Made by a program: the position numbers and the translations under genes
Notes under the pieces: model-generated
What the model was told of the DNA's origin: nothing
Seen by the model: the letters and a program-made list of their open reading frames with translations, nothing else
Database searches by the model: none
Assembly: GCA_964342695.1 (NCBI GenBank)
Contig: CAYFFV010000036.1
Location: 1 to 8,672 of the forward strand
Direction: 5' to 3'
DNA from: CAYFFV01 sp964342695
GTDB lineage: Bacteria; Acidobacteriota; Vicinamibacteria; Vicinamibacterales; UBA8438
DNA length: 8,672 nucleotides
Part shown: positions 1-6,362 of the stretch, one piece after another
How the letters are laid out: each line of letters starts with the position of its first letter
Numbering within the stretch: the stretch's first letter is position 1

Positions 1-680
1 CGAGTGATTGGACCGGAAAAGGAAAAAGGTGTATCGCTGGCAAAAGCATTGGGTCGACTTAGTGAGGGTACTCGGCCGTAGCTTGCTTTATAGCCATAAA
101 CGCCACACCAGGCTGCTGGAATCCGGATAGAACCGCCACCGTCTGTGCCTTCGGCGAGTGGCAGCATGCCGTCCGCCACTGCAGCAGCAGCGCCACCGGA
201 TGAGCCACCAGTGTTTTTTGAGAGGCAGAAAGGGTTTCGGCTGGGGCCAAAAAGATAGTTGTCACAGGTGCCGCGAAATCCCATGACTGGACTGTTAGTT
301 TTTCCTAGGACGATTGCACCGGCTTGTTCGATCCTCTGAGTAAAGATGCATCGATGTTCAGTGATATTGTCTTTCATTGCCCGTACCCCACCCATAGTCA
401 TCGGGGTTCCCGGCTTAGAGCTAAAAAGGTCCTTTATAGCAACAGGAATGCCGTGCAGTGGGCCAACAGAATCGCCGCTCGCAAGCACTCGTTCTGCTTT
501 TAGGGCCTCGTCATGAGCCCGCTCAAAGTCTTCGCAAACAAAAGCGTTAACATCTGGATTGCGGGAACTGATCCGTTCTATGAACGCATCGATAACCTCA
601 ACAGGCGAGAGTTCACGTCGACGGATACGCAAGGTAAGCGAAGACAGAGTGGTGTAGGCCAGTTCATCGGCTAATGTCAT
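1..680 (-). CDS. Amidase (amidase signature family), N-terminal part
   Basis: This is the first 226 residues of an amidase-signature hydrolase; the C-terminal part lies beyond the left window edge. Enzymes of this family hydrolyse carboxamides in the cytoplasm with a Ser-cisSer-Lys triad, and all three residues are visible: Lys83 in GIPVAIKDLF, Ser160 (cis-Ser) in the glycine/serine-rich GGSSGG motif, and Ser184 (nucleophile) in DGGGSIRIPA. The 24-residue spacing between the two serines equals that in FAAH (Ser217/Ser241, from memory). The ATG at 680 is supported by a GGAG site at 692-689, eight bases upstream. It lacks a signal peptide. It lies 370 bases after the amidohydrolase gene, so it may have its own promoter. 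The family covers GatA, amide, ureido and aryl-acylamide hydrolases; the part seen does not fix the substrate. A role in glutamyl-tRNA amidation is unlikely because no gatC or gatB is adjacent on the visible side. Family assignment is firm, substrate unknown. Confidence 0.93.
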   Translation of the reverse strand, partial: MTLADELAYTTLSSLTLRIRRRELSPVEVIDAFIERISSRNPDVNAFVCEDFERAHDEALKAERVLASGDSVGPLHGIPVAIKDLFSSKPGTPMTMGGVRAMKDNITEHRCIFTQRIEQAGAIVLGKTNSPVMGFRGTCDNYLFGPSRNPFCLSKNTGGSSGGAAAAVADGMLPLAEGTDGGGSIRIPAAWCGVYGYKASYGRVPSLSRPNAFASDTPFSFSGPIT

Positions 681-1050
681 GAAGGTTGCTCCTACTAAAG
701 GCTGGCTGTGCAAAATGTCGCGGTGGAGATCGATATTCTTGAATTGGAGGGCTTGGTACGTGTAGGGTCGGTATTTCGTTCATTGGTTGATAGATCGTAG
801 ATGACTATAGGGTTGCTCACTAGCTTTGCGGTTGTACTAGAGCTACTGATTGTGGGCAATGCAGTCGAACTGCCGCTTTATTTATCAACGTGTTGGTTTT
901 GTTAGTTGTCCCATGGCCGAAGCCAGAAGTGTTTCGTTGAGAAACGCAAACCTTCTCGATTAATGCCTTGTTAATGCTTGTTTCGTTCGGGCTATAACCA
1001 TTGCCATAACTCCGAAACAAACGTTAGTCTAAACGGTGGAGGTGACGGTT
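681..1050. other. Non-coding gap between amidohydrolase and amidase
   Basis: These 370 bases hold no gene I can support. The only open frame of any length (1020-820, minus) encodes 66 residues that match no family I recognise. The gap contains the amidase Shine-Dalgarno site, an 8-base perfect inverted repeat at 978-985/1013-1020, a 7-bp stem with one wobble pair at 929-935/941-947, and three copies of TTTCGTT (774-780, 932-938, 981-987). No convincing sigma-70 promoter was found. Much longer than most gaps in this locus, it suggests that the amidase is at least partly transcribed separately. Confidence 0.7.
978..1020 (-). repeat. Inverted repeat downstream of the amidohydrolase
   Basis: TTGTTTCG at 978-985 and CGAAACAA at 1013-1020 form a perfect 8-bp inverted repeat with a 27-base loop, starting 30 bases after the amidohydrolase stop codon. 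No U-run follows on the minus strand, so a classical terminator is not supported. It could slow 3'-exonuclease decay or be a chance match. Confidence 0.35.
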
Positions 1051-1947
1051 TCATTGATCGAAACGGTAAATTCGGGCAGCGTTTTCGTGAAAGAGCGCGT
1101 GAATTGAATTTTCGGGGAGCATGTCGACTATTTCACGAAACCCGAAGAGGATGACATCCAGATCGGCACATAGCCTGTCGACCGGAAAGTTACTAGCAAA
1201 CATACAACGGCTTATCCCAAATATATCGATAGTTCTGAGTACTATGTCCCGGTTGGATGCAATGTTCCAGGCACGATTAATTTGGCCGAGCCCTGATATC
1301 TTGATCATTACATTCGGTTGCAAAGCCACATGTTCGATCGCATTAGACCAAGCTGAGAAACCTGTATCACTTCGGTCTGACGGTAGACCCGTGTGATTAA
1401 TTACTAGGGTTGTTTCAGGGAAGTCAGCGGCTAGGTCAGCGGCTTGGTCCAGTTGCCAGTAGGGAGCCTGCAAGTCGAAAGAATAACCATAGTGTTCTAA
1501 CTTGGCATAACCGTCTCGCCACTTAGGATCGTCCATCGATCCAGATAAATCTCGTTGTCTAGGTGAGTGTTGATCTGTTGATATTGGTTTGTGTCGGACA
1601 CCGCGGACTTGGTCAAATGCAGAATGTCCGGCCAAAACCTCTTCAATATTGTCCTGATCGAGGTGTGCTTTCACGACAAAGACAACAGGGTGAGAGCATT
1701 CGCGTGTCACTTCTGATAACCACTTCGTTTCTGCAATTGGAGTAGCTGGATTCCATTCAGTCTCAACATGAACTGATCCGATTACGGTAAAGTGCGCTGT
1801 GTCTTTCTTGTAATCGTGAGGAAGATAGTTTGTACGAATAGAACTGTAGTCGCCATATCGAAAAGGTATCGGGGGTTCATCGCAGAGCCAAGGATGGTAG
1901 TTTGCATCAATATCCCAAAAGTGATGATGTGCATCTAGAAATTTCAA
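1051..1947 (-). CDS. Amidohydrolase / lactonase, COG3618 type (Amidohydro_2)
   Basis: A 298-residue TIM-barrel hydrolase of the amidohydrolase superfamily branch that includes fuconolactonase, rhamnonolactonase, sulfomuconolactonase and 2-pyrone-4,6-dicarboxylate lactonase. The family usually hydrolyses lactones in the cytoplasm. Visible landmarks are the strand-1 motif DAHHHFWD (His7/His9 as the HxH pair), KAHLD near 93-97, RGVRH at 115-119, INHTGLP with His185, and FASNFPVD at 250-257. The usual barrel-end Asp of GSDWP-type members is Asn253 here, with Asp257 four residues on. Length is normal. The start is TTG at 1947: an in-frame TAA lies just upstream and the next in-frame ATG (Met138) would remove the catalytic HxH. 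No clear Shine-Dalgarno site precedes it, so translation probably couples to the gene before it, whose stop is three bases away. The lactonase role is inferred from family; the substrate is unknown. Confidence 0.9.
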   Translation of the reverse strand: MKFLDAHHHFWDIDANYHPWLCDEPPIPFRYGDYSSIRTNYLPHDYKKDTAHFTVIGSVHVETEWNPATPIAETKWLSEVTRECSHPVVFVVKAHLDQDNIEEVLAGHSAFDQVRGVRHKPISTDQHSPRQRDLSGSMDDPKWRDGYAKLEHYGYSFDLQAPYWQLDQAADLAADFPETTLVINHTGLPSDRSDTGFSAWSNAIEHVALQPNVMIKISGLGQINRAWNIASNRDIVLRTIDIFGISRCMFASNFPVDRLCADLDVILFGFREIVDMLPENSIHALFHENAARIYRFDQ

Positions 1948-1950
1948 GAT

Positions 1951-2283
1951 TTAATCATTTCGGTCTGTTGGGCGGGTCACACTGTGGTGCCTCTTCCTGA
2001 ATCGCTCGTCAATATGGTAGATGTGGTCAAAATCATAAGCACGCATTCGCACGTCATCTGCTTTCTCGCTCGCCCAGCTTTCGTCAATGGCTAACGTACT
2101 CGCAAAAAAATAGTGTATCGAAATCAGAATTGTCCATATCATCATTGGCCAAAATCTCCACCAATCTCCATCTAGGATATCTACTAGCACAAATGCTGTA
2201 GATATTGTCACATAAGTTAAAAGGTGTTTTGGGAACCACAAACGACCTGGGATGAAGTTTCTACTGTCAGCAAAGACTGTCAT
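1951..2283 (-). CDS. Small 2TM-domain membrane protein
   Basis: A 110-residue protein with two hydrophobic helices, about residues 21-38 and 45-64, joined by a short acidic/aromatic turn (DILDGDWWRFWP). A His-Leu-x-x-Tyr start to helix 1 (His20, Tyr24) and a His-Tyr in helix 2 (His57) resemble the 2TM domain (PF13239) found alone or fused to signalling proteins; this is by eye. The tail from 67 on is charged and cytoplasmic-looking, rich in Asp, Arg and His (DERFRKRHH at 92-100). Its ATG overlaps the stop of the preceding membrane gene by four bases (ATGA), and its TAA is followed after one codon by the amidohydrolase TTG. Such tight packing implies coupled expression with both neighbours. 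No function is known to me; an accessory or assembly role with the TRAP transporter is only a guess from position. Confidence 0.82.
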   Translation of the reverse strand: MTVFADSRNFIPGRLWFPKHLLTYVTISTAFVLVDILDGDWWRFWPMMIWTILISIHYFFASTLAIDESWASEKADDVRMRAYDFDHIYHIDERFRKRHHSVTRPTDRND

Positions 2284-2762
2284 TTTTTAAAAAGGCGACG
2301 ACGAGGTTGATCAGTATTAGGAATTGGTAAAGTGTGGTAGATCCGGGCAATACCTACGATACGAAGTGAATACCAGAGTAGGAGGAGCACAATTAGTAAG
2401 ACAAGAAGGGTGTCTGCTACTGAGCGCCCGGCTCCAAAGCCGTAAATCATCAGGTAAGCCAATCCGGCAAGGGGCGTCGCACTCAAGTAGAGTCCGGATA
2501 AATAATGTTTGGAGATTACAAATGTGCCAGCGGCGCAGACGACTGAGATTCCATATAACGATATTCCTGGGGATCTTCCATGTGGTGTTGTGCTGCTCAT
2601 TGAAGTTAGCGCGACTACGCCAAAAAGAATTCCAAGAAATAGGCAGTAAATTAAAATTTCATTATCTGCCTGATGTTTATTTAGGCGAGACAAGGGAACA
2701 AAATAGGATGTTGTTTTGTCGTCCCAGATGTATCGTCTAAAAAGACTTTCCCAGTCAAGCAC
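2280..2762 (-). CDS. Hypothetical membrane protein, four predicted TM helices
   Basis: A 160-residue integral membrane protein that I cannot assign to a named family. The N-terminal 33 residues are polar and aromatic (RRYIWDD, YFVPLSRLNKHQAD) and look cytoplasmic. Hydrophobic helices follow at about 35-55, 66-84, 88-109 and 115-139, and a basic tail (PRRRLFKK) ends the protein. Positive residues at both ends fit a cytoplasm-in topology with an even number of helices. The start is GTG at 2762, chosen because GGAG lies eight bases upstream and no ATG, GTG or TTG precedes it in frame before the dctQ stop region. Its TGA overlaps the ATG of the 2TM gene. It sits 67 bases after the small TRAP permease, behind a hairpin. 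The position suggests it is co-expressed with the transporter, but a role in transport is unproven. Confidence 0.8.
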   Translation of the reverse strand: MLDWESLFRRYIWDDKTTSYFVPLSRLNKHQADNEILIYCLFLGILFGVVALTSMSSTTPHGRSPGISLYGISVVCAAGTFVISKHYLSGLYLSATPLAGLAYLMIYGFGAGRSVADTLLVLLIVLLLLWYSLRIVGIARIYHTLPIPNTDQPRRRLFKK

Positions 2763-2770
2763 GGAAAATA

Positions 2771-2774
2771 CTCC
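2771..2774 (-). promoter_or_regulatory. Shine-Dalgarno site deciding the GTG start at 2762
   Basis: GGAG on the minus strand, eight bases before the GTG. It supports this non-ATG start for the four-helix membrane protein, which has no other plausible start upstream. Confidence 0.7.
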
Positions 2775-2792
2775 AACGATGCTAGAAGTAAA

Positions 2793-2833
2793 TAAATACC
2801 GTTGTGCGGGACTGACTACTGCACACGTATTTA
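2793..2833 (-). promoter_or_regulatory. Intercistronic hairpin beginning at the dctQ stop codon
   Basis: On the transcribed strand the dctQ stop is the first base of the stem: TAAATAC, one unpaired base, TGTGC, a 13-base loop, then GCACA, three unpaired bases and GTATTTA. That gives 12 pairs (2827-2833 with 2793-2799, and 2821-2825 with 2803-2807). A U-rich stretch (TTTACTTC) follows. It could be a partial terminator or an mRNA-stabilising 3' end that lowers expression of the downstream membrane genes relative to the transporter. Confidence 0.45.
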
Positions 2834-3643
2834 GGTAGATTCAGATTGTATTGATGCTCGCATGCGGGCCGACTGAACCTCCAATTGATCCTCTAGCTCT
2901 TCAAGAACCATTCTTTCCTTGCCTTCTGTTCGACTGCCGGTTTCTTCTGGCCACTCAATCGTCATTAAGTCAAAACGCCAGCGTTTGTTCCCAAAGAGCG
3001 CAACTGCTACCTGCAGCCAGACAGCAAACCCAGCCAGCAAGGCGACAAAAAGTCCGAAGACCATTACGCCTTTGATTATCCAGCGGTGGGATAGTCCAAC
3101 AAGTGATGCGGATATCTCACCACATTGCCACCAAGCGCAATCATCGTGACGATTTAGTGCCCAAGAGTCGATCGTGTACATATAGGCAAAATAGATGATG
3201 ATGCATGTGAAAGGGATTAAGAACACCGTGATGCCAATAAACTCTAACCATGCTTTCTTGCGGAACTCTAGGTGTTCACGAACCAGGTCTACACGGACAT
3301 GTGTATTCCAGATGTAGCCGAAGCCCAAAACCAACACAAACAGGGCGGTATGTGAGTGCCACTCGAGTTCTTGTAGGAGAGTGGAGTCAAAAAATGGGCT
3401 GACGTTATCTCTAAGCCAAATCTGCCACGGATCACCTTGAATTTGGATAAATTTAGTTTTACGAATGATCAGGTCAAACGCAGTTATGAGAATCATTGGT
3501 AGTGCAAACCAAGAGCCGAATCGTCCGACACGATCGACAAATCGACGTAATGCTTCGCTGAGTCTTAGCGCAAAAGGCATTTCCTCGGACGATAAGTGAT
3601 GCACTTTCTCGTCTTCCGCAATGTGTGATGTGGTTTGGCTCAC
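2831..3643 (-). CDS. dctQ: TRAP transporter small permease subunit (DctQ type)
   Basis: A 270-residue inner-membrane protein, the small four-helix subunit that pairs with DctM in sodium-driven TRAP uptake. Helices lie near 43-61, 94-113, 131-157 and 188-217. The stretch LEWHSHTALF...GYIWNTHVRVD (93-119) is characteristic of the COG4665 (FcbT2/TakQ-like) group. It is longer than typical DctQ proteins of about 160-180 residues for three reasons: a 35-residue N-terminal cytoplasmic segment, a loop of about 30 residues after helix 1 (KTKFIQIQGD...), and a charged C-terminal tail of about 50 residues (Glu/Arg-rich, possibly helical). The loop before helix 4 carries Cys169 and Cys174, which may form a disulfide. 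The start is GTG at 3643 with GAGGAGA just upstream. It follows dctM by 37 bases, so the order is P-M-Q. Confidence 0.92.
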   Translation of the reverse strand: MSQTTSHIAEDEKVHHLSSEEMPFALRLSEALRRFVDRVGRFGSWFALPMILITAFDLIIRKTKFIQIQGDPWQIWLRDNVSPFFDSTLLQELEWHSHTALFVLVLGFGYIWNTHVRVDLVREHLEFRKKAWLEFIGITVFLIPFTCIIIYFAYMYTIDSWALNRHDDCAWWQCGEISASLVGLSHRWIIKGVMVFGLFVALLAGFAVWLQVAVALFGNKRWRFDLMTIEWPEETGSRTEGKERMVLEELEDQLEVQSARMRASIQSEST

Positions 3644-3651
3644 TCGCAGAT

Positions 3652-3658
3652 TCTCCTC
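3652..3658 (-). promoter_or_regulatory. Shine-Dalgarno site deciding the GTG start of dctQ
   Basis: GAGGAGA on the minus strand, with its GGAG core nine bases before the GTG at 3643. It is one of the strongest ribosome sites in the window and fixes the non-ATG start. Confidence 0.75.
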
Positions 3659-3680
3659 AAGTTAGAATTCGATTGTCGAT

Positions 3681-5177
3681 TCAATAGTCATAAGCAGCTT
3701 TCATTAACCACAGTGCGACACCGGGTTTCCACATTACTAGAATAAGGCCTCCTAATTGCAGAACTACAAATGGGATAATCCCTTTATAAATATCCTGAAT
3801 CTTGATCTCTTTCGGAGCGATTCCTTTTAGATAGAACAATGCGAAGCCAAACGGTGGTGTGAGAAATGAGGTCTGCAAGTTTATCGCCATCAATACTAGG
3901 AACCAGTAGACGATGTCTTTAGTAGCTATGTGGTCGCCAAAGTCCAGTCCGGCTACTAGGGGCGCGAATACTGGGAGTACTATCAGCGTAATCTCTATCC
4001 AATCTAGAAAAAAGCCAAGGAAAAATGTGATCACCATTAGAAGGATCAGCAGTTGCCAGGAGGTCAGGCCTGCCTGAAGAATTAAGTGCTCAACGATATC
4101 ATCGCCACCCAGCGAGCGATAGACGTAGGCAAAGCAGGTCGCGCTTATTATGATAAAGAAGATCATAGCAACGGTTCGTGCCGAAGTGTGACAAACACCT
4201 TTTAGGAGATCCATTGTTAACCTGCGATTCCCAGCGGCTAGGAGTATCGTTCCAAAGGCGCCTACCGCGCCCGCTTCGCTAGGTGCAGCGACCCCGAAGA
4301 GGATGGATCCTTTGATCATGAAGATAAGAAGTACGGGAGGTAGAAAGCTTTTGAAGATCATTGCCGGGTACTTGTTACGGGGAACGTAGAGCAGTTCCGG
4401 TGACAGACTTGGCGCGACTGAGGGCCGCATGGCAGCATAGATGGCAACGAAAACTAGATAGAAAAAGGCCAATATAAGGCCCGGAATAATGGCTGCCATA
4501 AACATGTTGCCAACCGAGACCGTCATCAGGTCAGCCATAATGATCAACATGATACTGGGCGGAATTAAAATACCGAGTGTTCCTGAGGCAGCTATGCAAC
4601 CACAGGAAAGAGAATTCTTATAGCCTTGTTTAATCATAGTCGGCAAAGCAAGGGCGGTCATCATAGTGACAGAAGCGCCGATTATGCCCGTCATAGCAGC
4701 GAGGACTGTGCCCATCACAATCACGGCTAGGGCCAGAGAGCCAGCCACGCGTTTTAGCAGAACCTGGACACAGTAGAGAAGATCTTTCGCCACCCCACTT
4801 CTTTCCATCATCACGCCCATGAATACAAATGCTGGAACAGCAACTAGAACTAGGTTCTCAGCACCCGTAAACCAGATGCGCGGCAGAAAGTTGAAAAATT
4901 CGATAAGTCGAAATGCATCTAGATAATAGCCTAGGATTCCATATAAAAAGGCTAGTCCCCCCAGGATGAATGCGACTGGAAATCCGGAGAATAGAAGAAG
5001 TGCCAAGGTCAAAAACATCGCTAGCGGCAAGTAATCTTGAACAGTCCAAAGCAGATCTTCTTGCGCTTCGGGATCCAGACTTACGATTGAGCTATAGATA
5101 ATTACGGCTGTTATCGCAATCAGTAGTAGCAGACCTTTGCCCCAGTGTCGTGTTAGGTTCTTTTGAATCGCTTCCAT
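3681..5177 (-). CDS. dctM: TRAP transporter large permease subunit (DctM type)
   Basis: A 498-residue, many-helix inner-membrane protein of the ion transporter superfamily; it forms the substrate- and sodium-translocating part of a TRAP transporter. An additional N-terminal helix (about 15-33) precedes the usual DctM start LPLAMFLTLALLLFSGFPVAF (from residue 50). Conserved stretches include GIIGASVTMMTALALPTMIKQGY and SGTLGILIPPSIMLIIMADL, the first re-entrant hairpin region, and near the C terminus GFFLDWIEITLIVLP (388-402) and LQTSFLTPPFGFALFYLKG (434-452). These endings are typical of the COG4664 (FcbT3/TakM) group, usually paired with COG4663 binding proteins, as here. The ATG at 5177 has GGAG seven bases upstream (5188-5185). 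It is separated from the binding-protein gene by 120 bases with two hairpins, which would allow permease levels to be set below binding-protein levels. Confidence 0.96.
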   Translation of the reverse strand: MEAIQKNLTRHWGKGLLLLIAITAVIIYSSIVSLDPEAQEDLLWTVQDYLPLAMFLTLALLLFSGFPVAFILGGLAFLYGILGYYLDAFRLIEFFNFLPRIWFTGAENLVLVAVPAFVFMGVMMERSGVAKDLLYCVQVLLKRVAGSLALAVIVMGTVLAAMTGIIGASVTMMTALALPTMIKQGYKNSLSCGCIAASGTLGILIPPSIMLIIMADLMTVSVGNMFMAAIIPGLILAFFYLVFVAIYAAMRPSVAPSLSPELLYVPRNKYPAMIFKSFLPPVLLIFMIKGSILFGVAAPSEAGAVGAFGTILLAAGNRRLTMDLLKGVCHTSARTVAMIFFIIISATCFAYVYRSLGGDDIVEHLILQAGLTSWQLLILLMVITFFLGFFLDWIEITLIVLPVFAPLVAGLDFGDHIATKDIVYWFLVLMAINLQTSFLTPPFGFALFYLKGIAPKEIKIQDIYKGIIPFVVLQLGGLILVMWKPGVALWLMKAAYDY

Positions 5178-5212
5178 CTAATCGCTCCAGACAGCAATTT
5201 AGTGTTTAAAGT

Positions 5213-5244
5213 GGAACTGGGGTCAGATTTCTGGCCCCAGTTCC
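5213..5244 (-). promoter_or_regulatory. Strong intercistronic hairpin between dctP and dctM
   Basis: GGAACTGGGG at 5213-5222 and CCCCAGTTCC at 5235-5244 form a perfect 10-bp inverted repeat. Inside it three further pairs can form around a four-base loop (AAAT in the transcript), giving a 14-position stem with one A-C mismatch in the minus-strand RNA. No long U-run follows, so complete termination is unlikely. In the family of binding-protein operons such hairpins often stabilise the upstream message or attenuate the permease genes; that role here is inferred. Confidence 0.7.
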
Positions 5245-5265
5245 TACAACAATGTCATGATTTTA

Positions 5266-5283
5266 GGACGGTTGAAGTCGTCC
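5266..5283 (-). promoter_or_regulatory. Small hairpin just after the dctP stop codon
   Basis: GGACG (5266-5270) and CGTCC (5279-5283) form a 5-bp stem with an eight-base loop, starting 14 bases after the dctP stop at 5298. TAAAAT follows on the transcribed strand. It is short and may act together with the larger hairpin at 5213-5244, or be incidental. Confidence 0.35.
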
Positions 5284-5297
5284 CAAAGTCCGATCTT

Positions 5298-6362
5298 CTA
5301 GTTAAGATATGTTGGTGCGAGAGCCTGTGCTGCACCCCATTTGCCATACGCCTTACGGAATGCTTCGTAGCTTTCTGTAACTTCCTTAAACAAGGGATCT
5401 TTGGCTGAGTCTTCGGCAACAACATCTCTCCAAGCTTGTTCAAAAACAGCCAGTTGATCATCTGTCCAACGACGGGTGATCACACCGTTCTCTTCGCCCA
5501 TTTTCACCATCGCAAAGGGATTTACGTATTCGGTTTCTGCATAGGTGTGATGGATGCTGTCACCGCAGCCAATTTCGAGCATTGCTTGATAGCTGTCAGG
5601 CAGTGAATTCCAGAAGTCCATATTAACTAACAGTTGGCTAACCGATACCTGTTGATGCCAGCCGGGAAAGTAGTTGTTCTTGGCAATCTGGTGAAAACCT
5701 AATCTGATGTCCATTGCAGGCATGGAAAACTCGGTTGCATCGATAACGCCTTTTTCTAGAGCTGGAAAGATATCACCGGCAGAAAGCAACTGAGTGGAGA
5801 CACCAAGTTTCTGCACTACGCGTGCCCCTAGACCGAAGAAGCGCATTTTGAGGCCGCGCATTTGCTCGAGGTCAGTAATTTCTTCCTTAAACCAGCCAGA
5901 AGTTTCTGGTCCGATCGCAAAGCAGTCCATTTGGTGAATGTTGTGATCAGCATAGATTTTTTGTTGGATTTCGTTGCCGCCCCCAAAGATCTTCCATGCC
6001 ATGTACTCGCCCAATTGAGGGCCAAAAGGTACTGCGGTGAAGTACGCTAGAGCAGGATATTTGCCAACGTCATAGCCTGCAGTGGTCCAGGCCATTTCGA
6101 TCGAGCCTTTAGATACTGCGTCAAAGCCTTCATTGGCAGGAATCAGGGCACCAGGCTCATGGAATTTGACCTGGAAACTGCCGCCTGATAGGCGTTTAAT
6201 GTTTTCGGCAAATCGCACCCCGGACGTACCCAAATGGGGTAGTGACGAACTCCATGCACTGTGCAACTTTGCTTTGACCCGCTTTTCTGCGTGTGCATTA
6301 GCACCAACTAGAGCAGTGGATAGCAGTACAGCAAAGACTGCAAGAGTTTTACGACTTTTCAT
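5298..6362 (-). CDS. dctP: TRAP transporter substrate-binding protein (TakP/DctP type)
   Basis: A 354-residue periplasmic binding protein that captures the substrate for the DctM/DctQ permease. A signal peptide is clear: basic MKSRK, a hydrophobic core, and ANAHA-E with likely cleavage after Ala25. The mature protein follows the COG4663 pattern (TakP, FcbT1): GWFKEEI (156-162), LKMRFFGLGARVVQKLG (171-187), FPALEKGVIDATE (199-211). Arg174 in GLKMR corresponds to the arginine that binds the substrate carboxylate throughout TRAP binding proteins; Glu211 matches the metal/substrate Glu of TakP (from memory), but the usual following Trp is Phe212. A carboxylate ligand, perhaps a 2-oxoacid, is therefore likely; the exact one is not readable. 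The ATG at 6362 has GGAGG eight bases upstream (6375-6371), the strongest ribosome site here, in keeping with the excess of binding protein over permease. Confidence 0.96.
   Translation of the reverse strand: MKSRKTLAVFAVLLSTALVGANAHAEKRVKAKLHSAWSSSLPHLGTSGVRFAENIKRLSGGSFQVKFHEPGALIPANEGFDAVSKGSIEMAWTTAGYDVGKYPALAYFTAVPFGPQLGEYMAWKIFGGGNEIQQKIYADHNIHQMDCFAIGPETSGWFKEEITDLEQMRGLKMRFFGLGARVVQKLGVSTQLLSAGDIFPALEKGVIDATEFSMPAMDIRLGFHQIAKNNYFPGWHQQVSVSQLLVNMDFWNSLPDSYQAMLEIGCGDSIHHTYAETEYVNPFAMVKMGEENGVITRRWTDDQLAVFEQAWRDVVAEDSAKDPLFKEVTESYEAFRKAYGKWGAAQALAPTYLN

Noticed and set aside
831..859. Possible sigma-70 promoter for the amidase: TTGCCC (859-854), 17-base spacer, TACAAC (836-831)
   Set aside because: Spacing is ideal, but each box matches the consensus at only about four of six positions and the leader would be some 145 bases; not better than expected by chance in this gap.
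820..1020. Open frame of 66 codons on the minus strand between amidohydrolase and amidase
   Set aside because: No ribosome site worth the name, no recognisable domain, and a composition rich in Asn, Ser and Thr; it overlaps inverted repeats typical of a non-coding gap.
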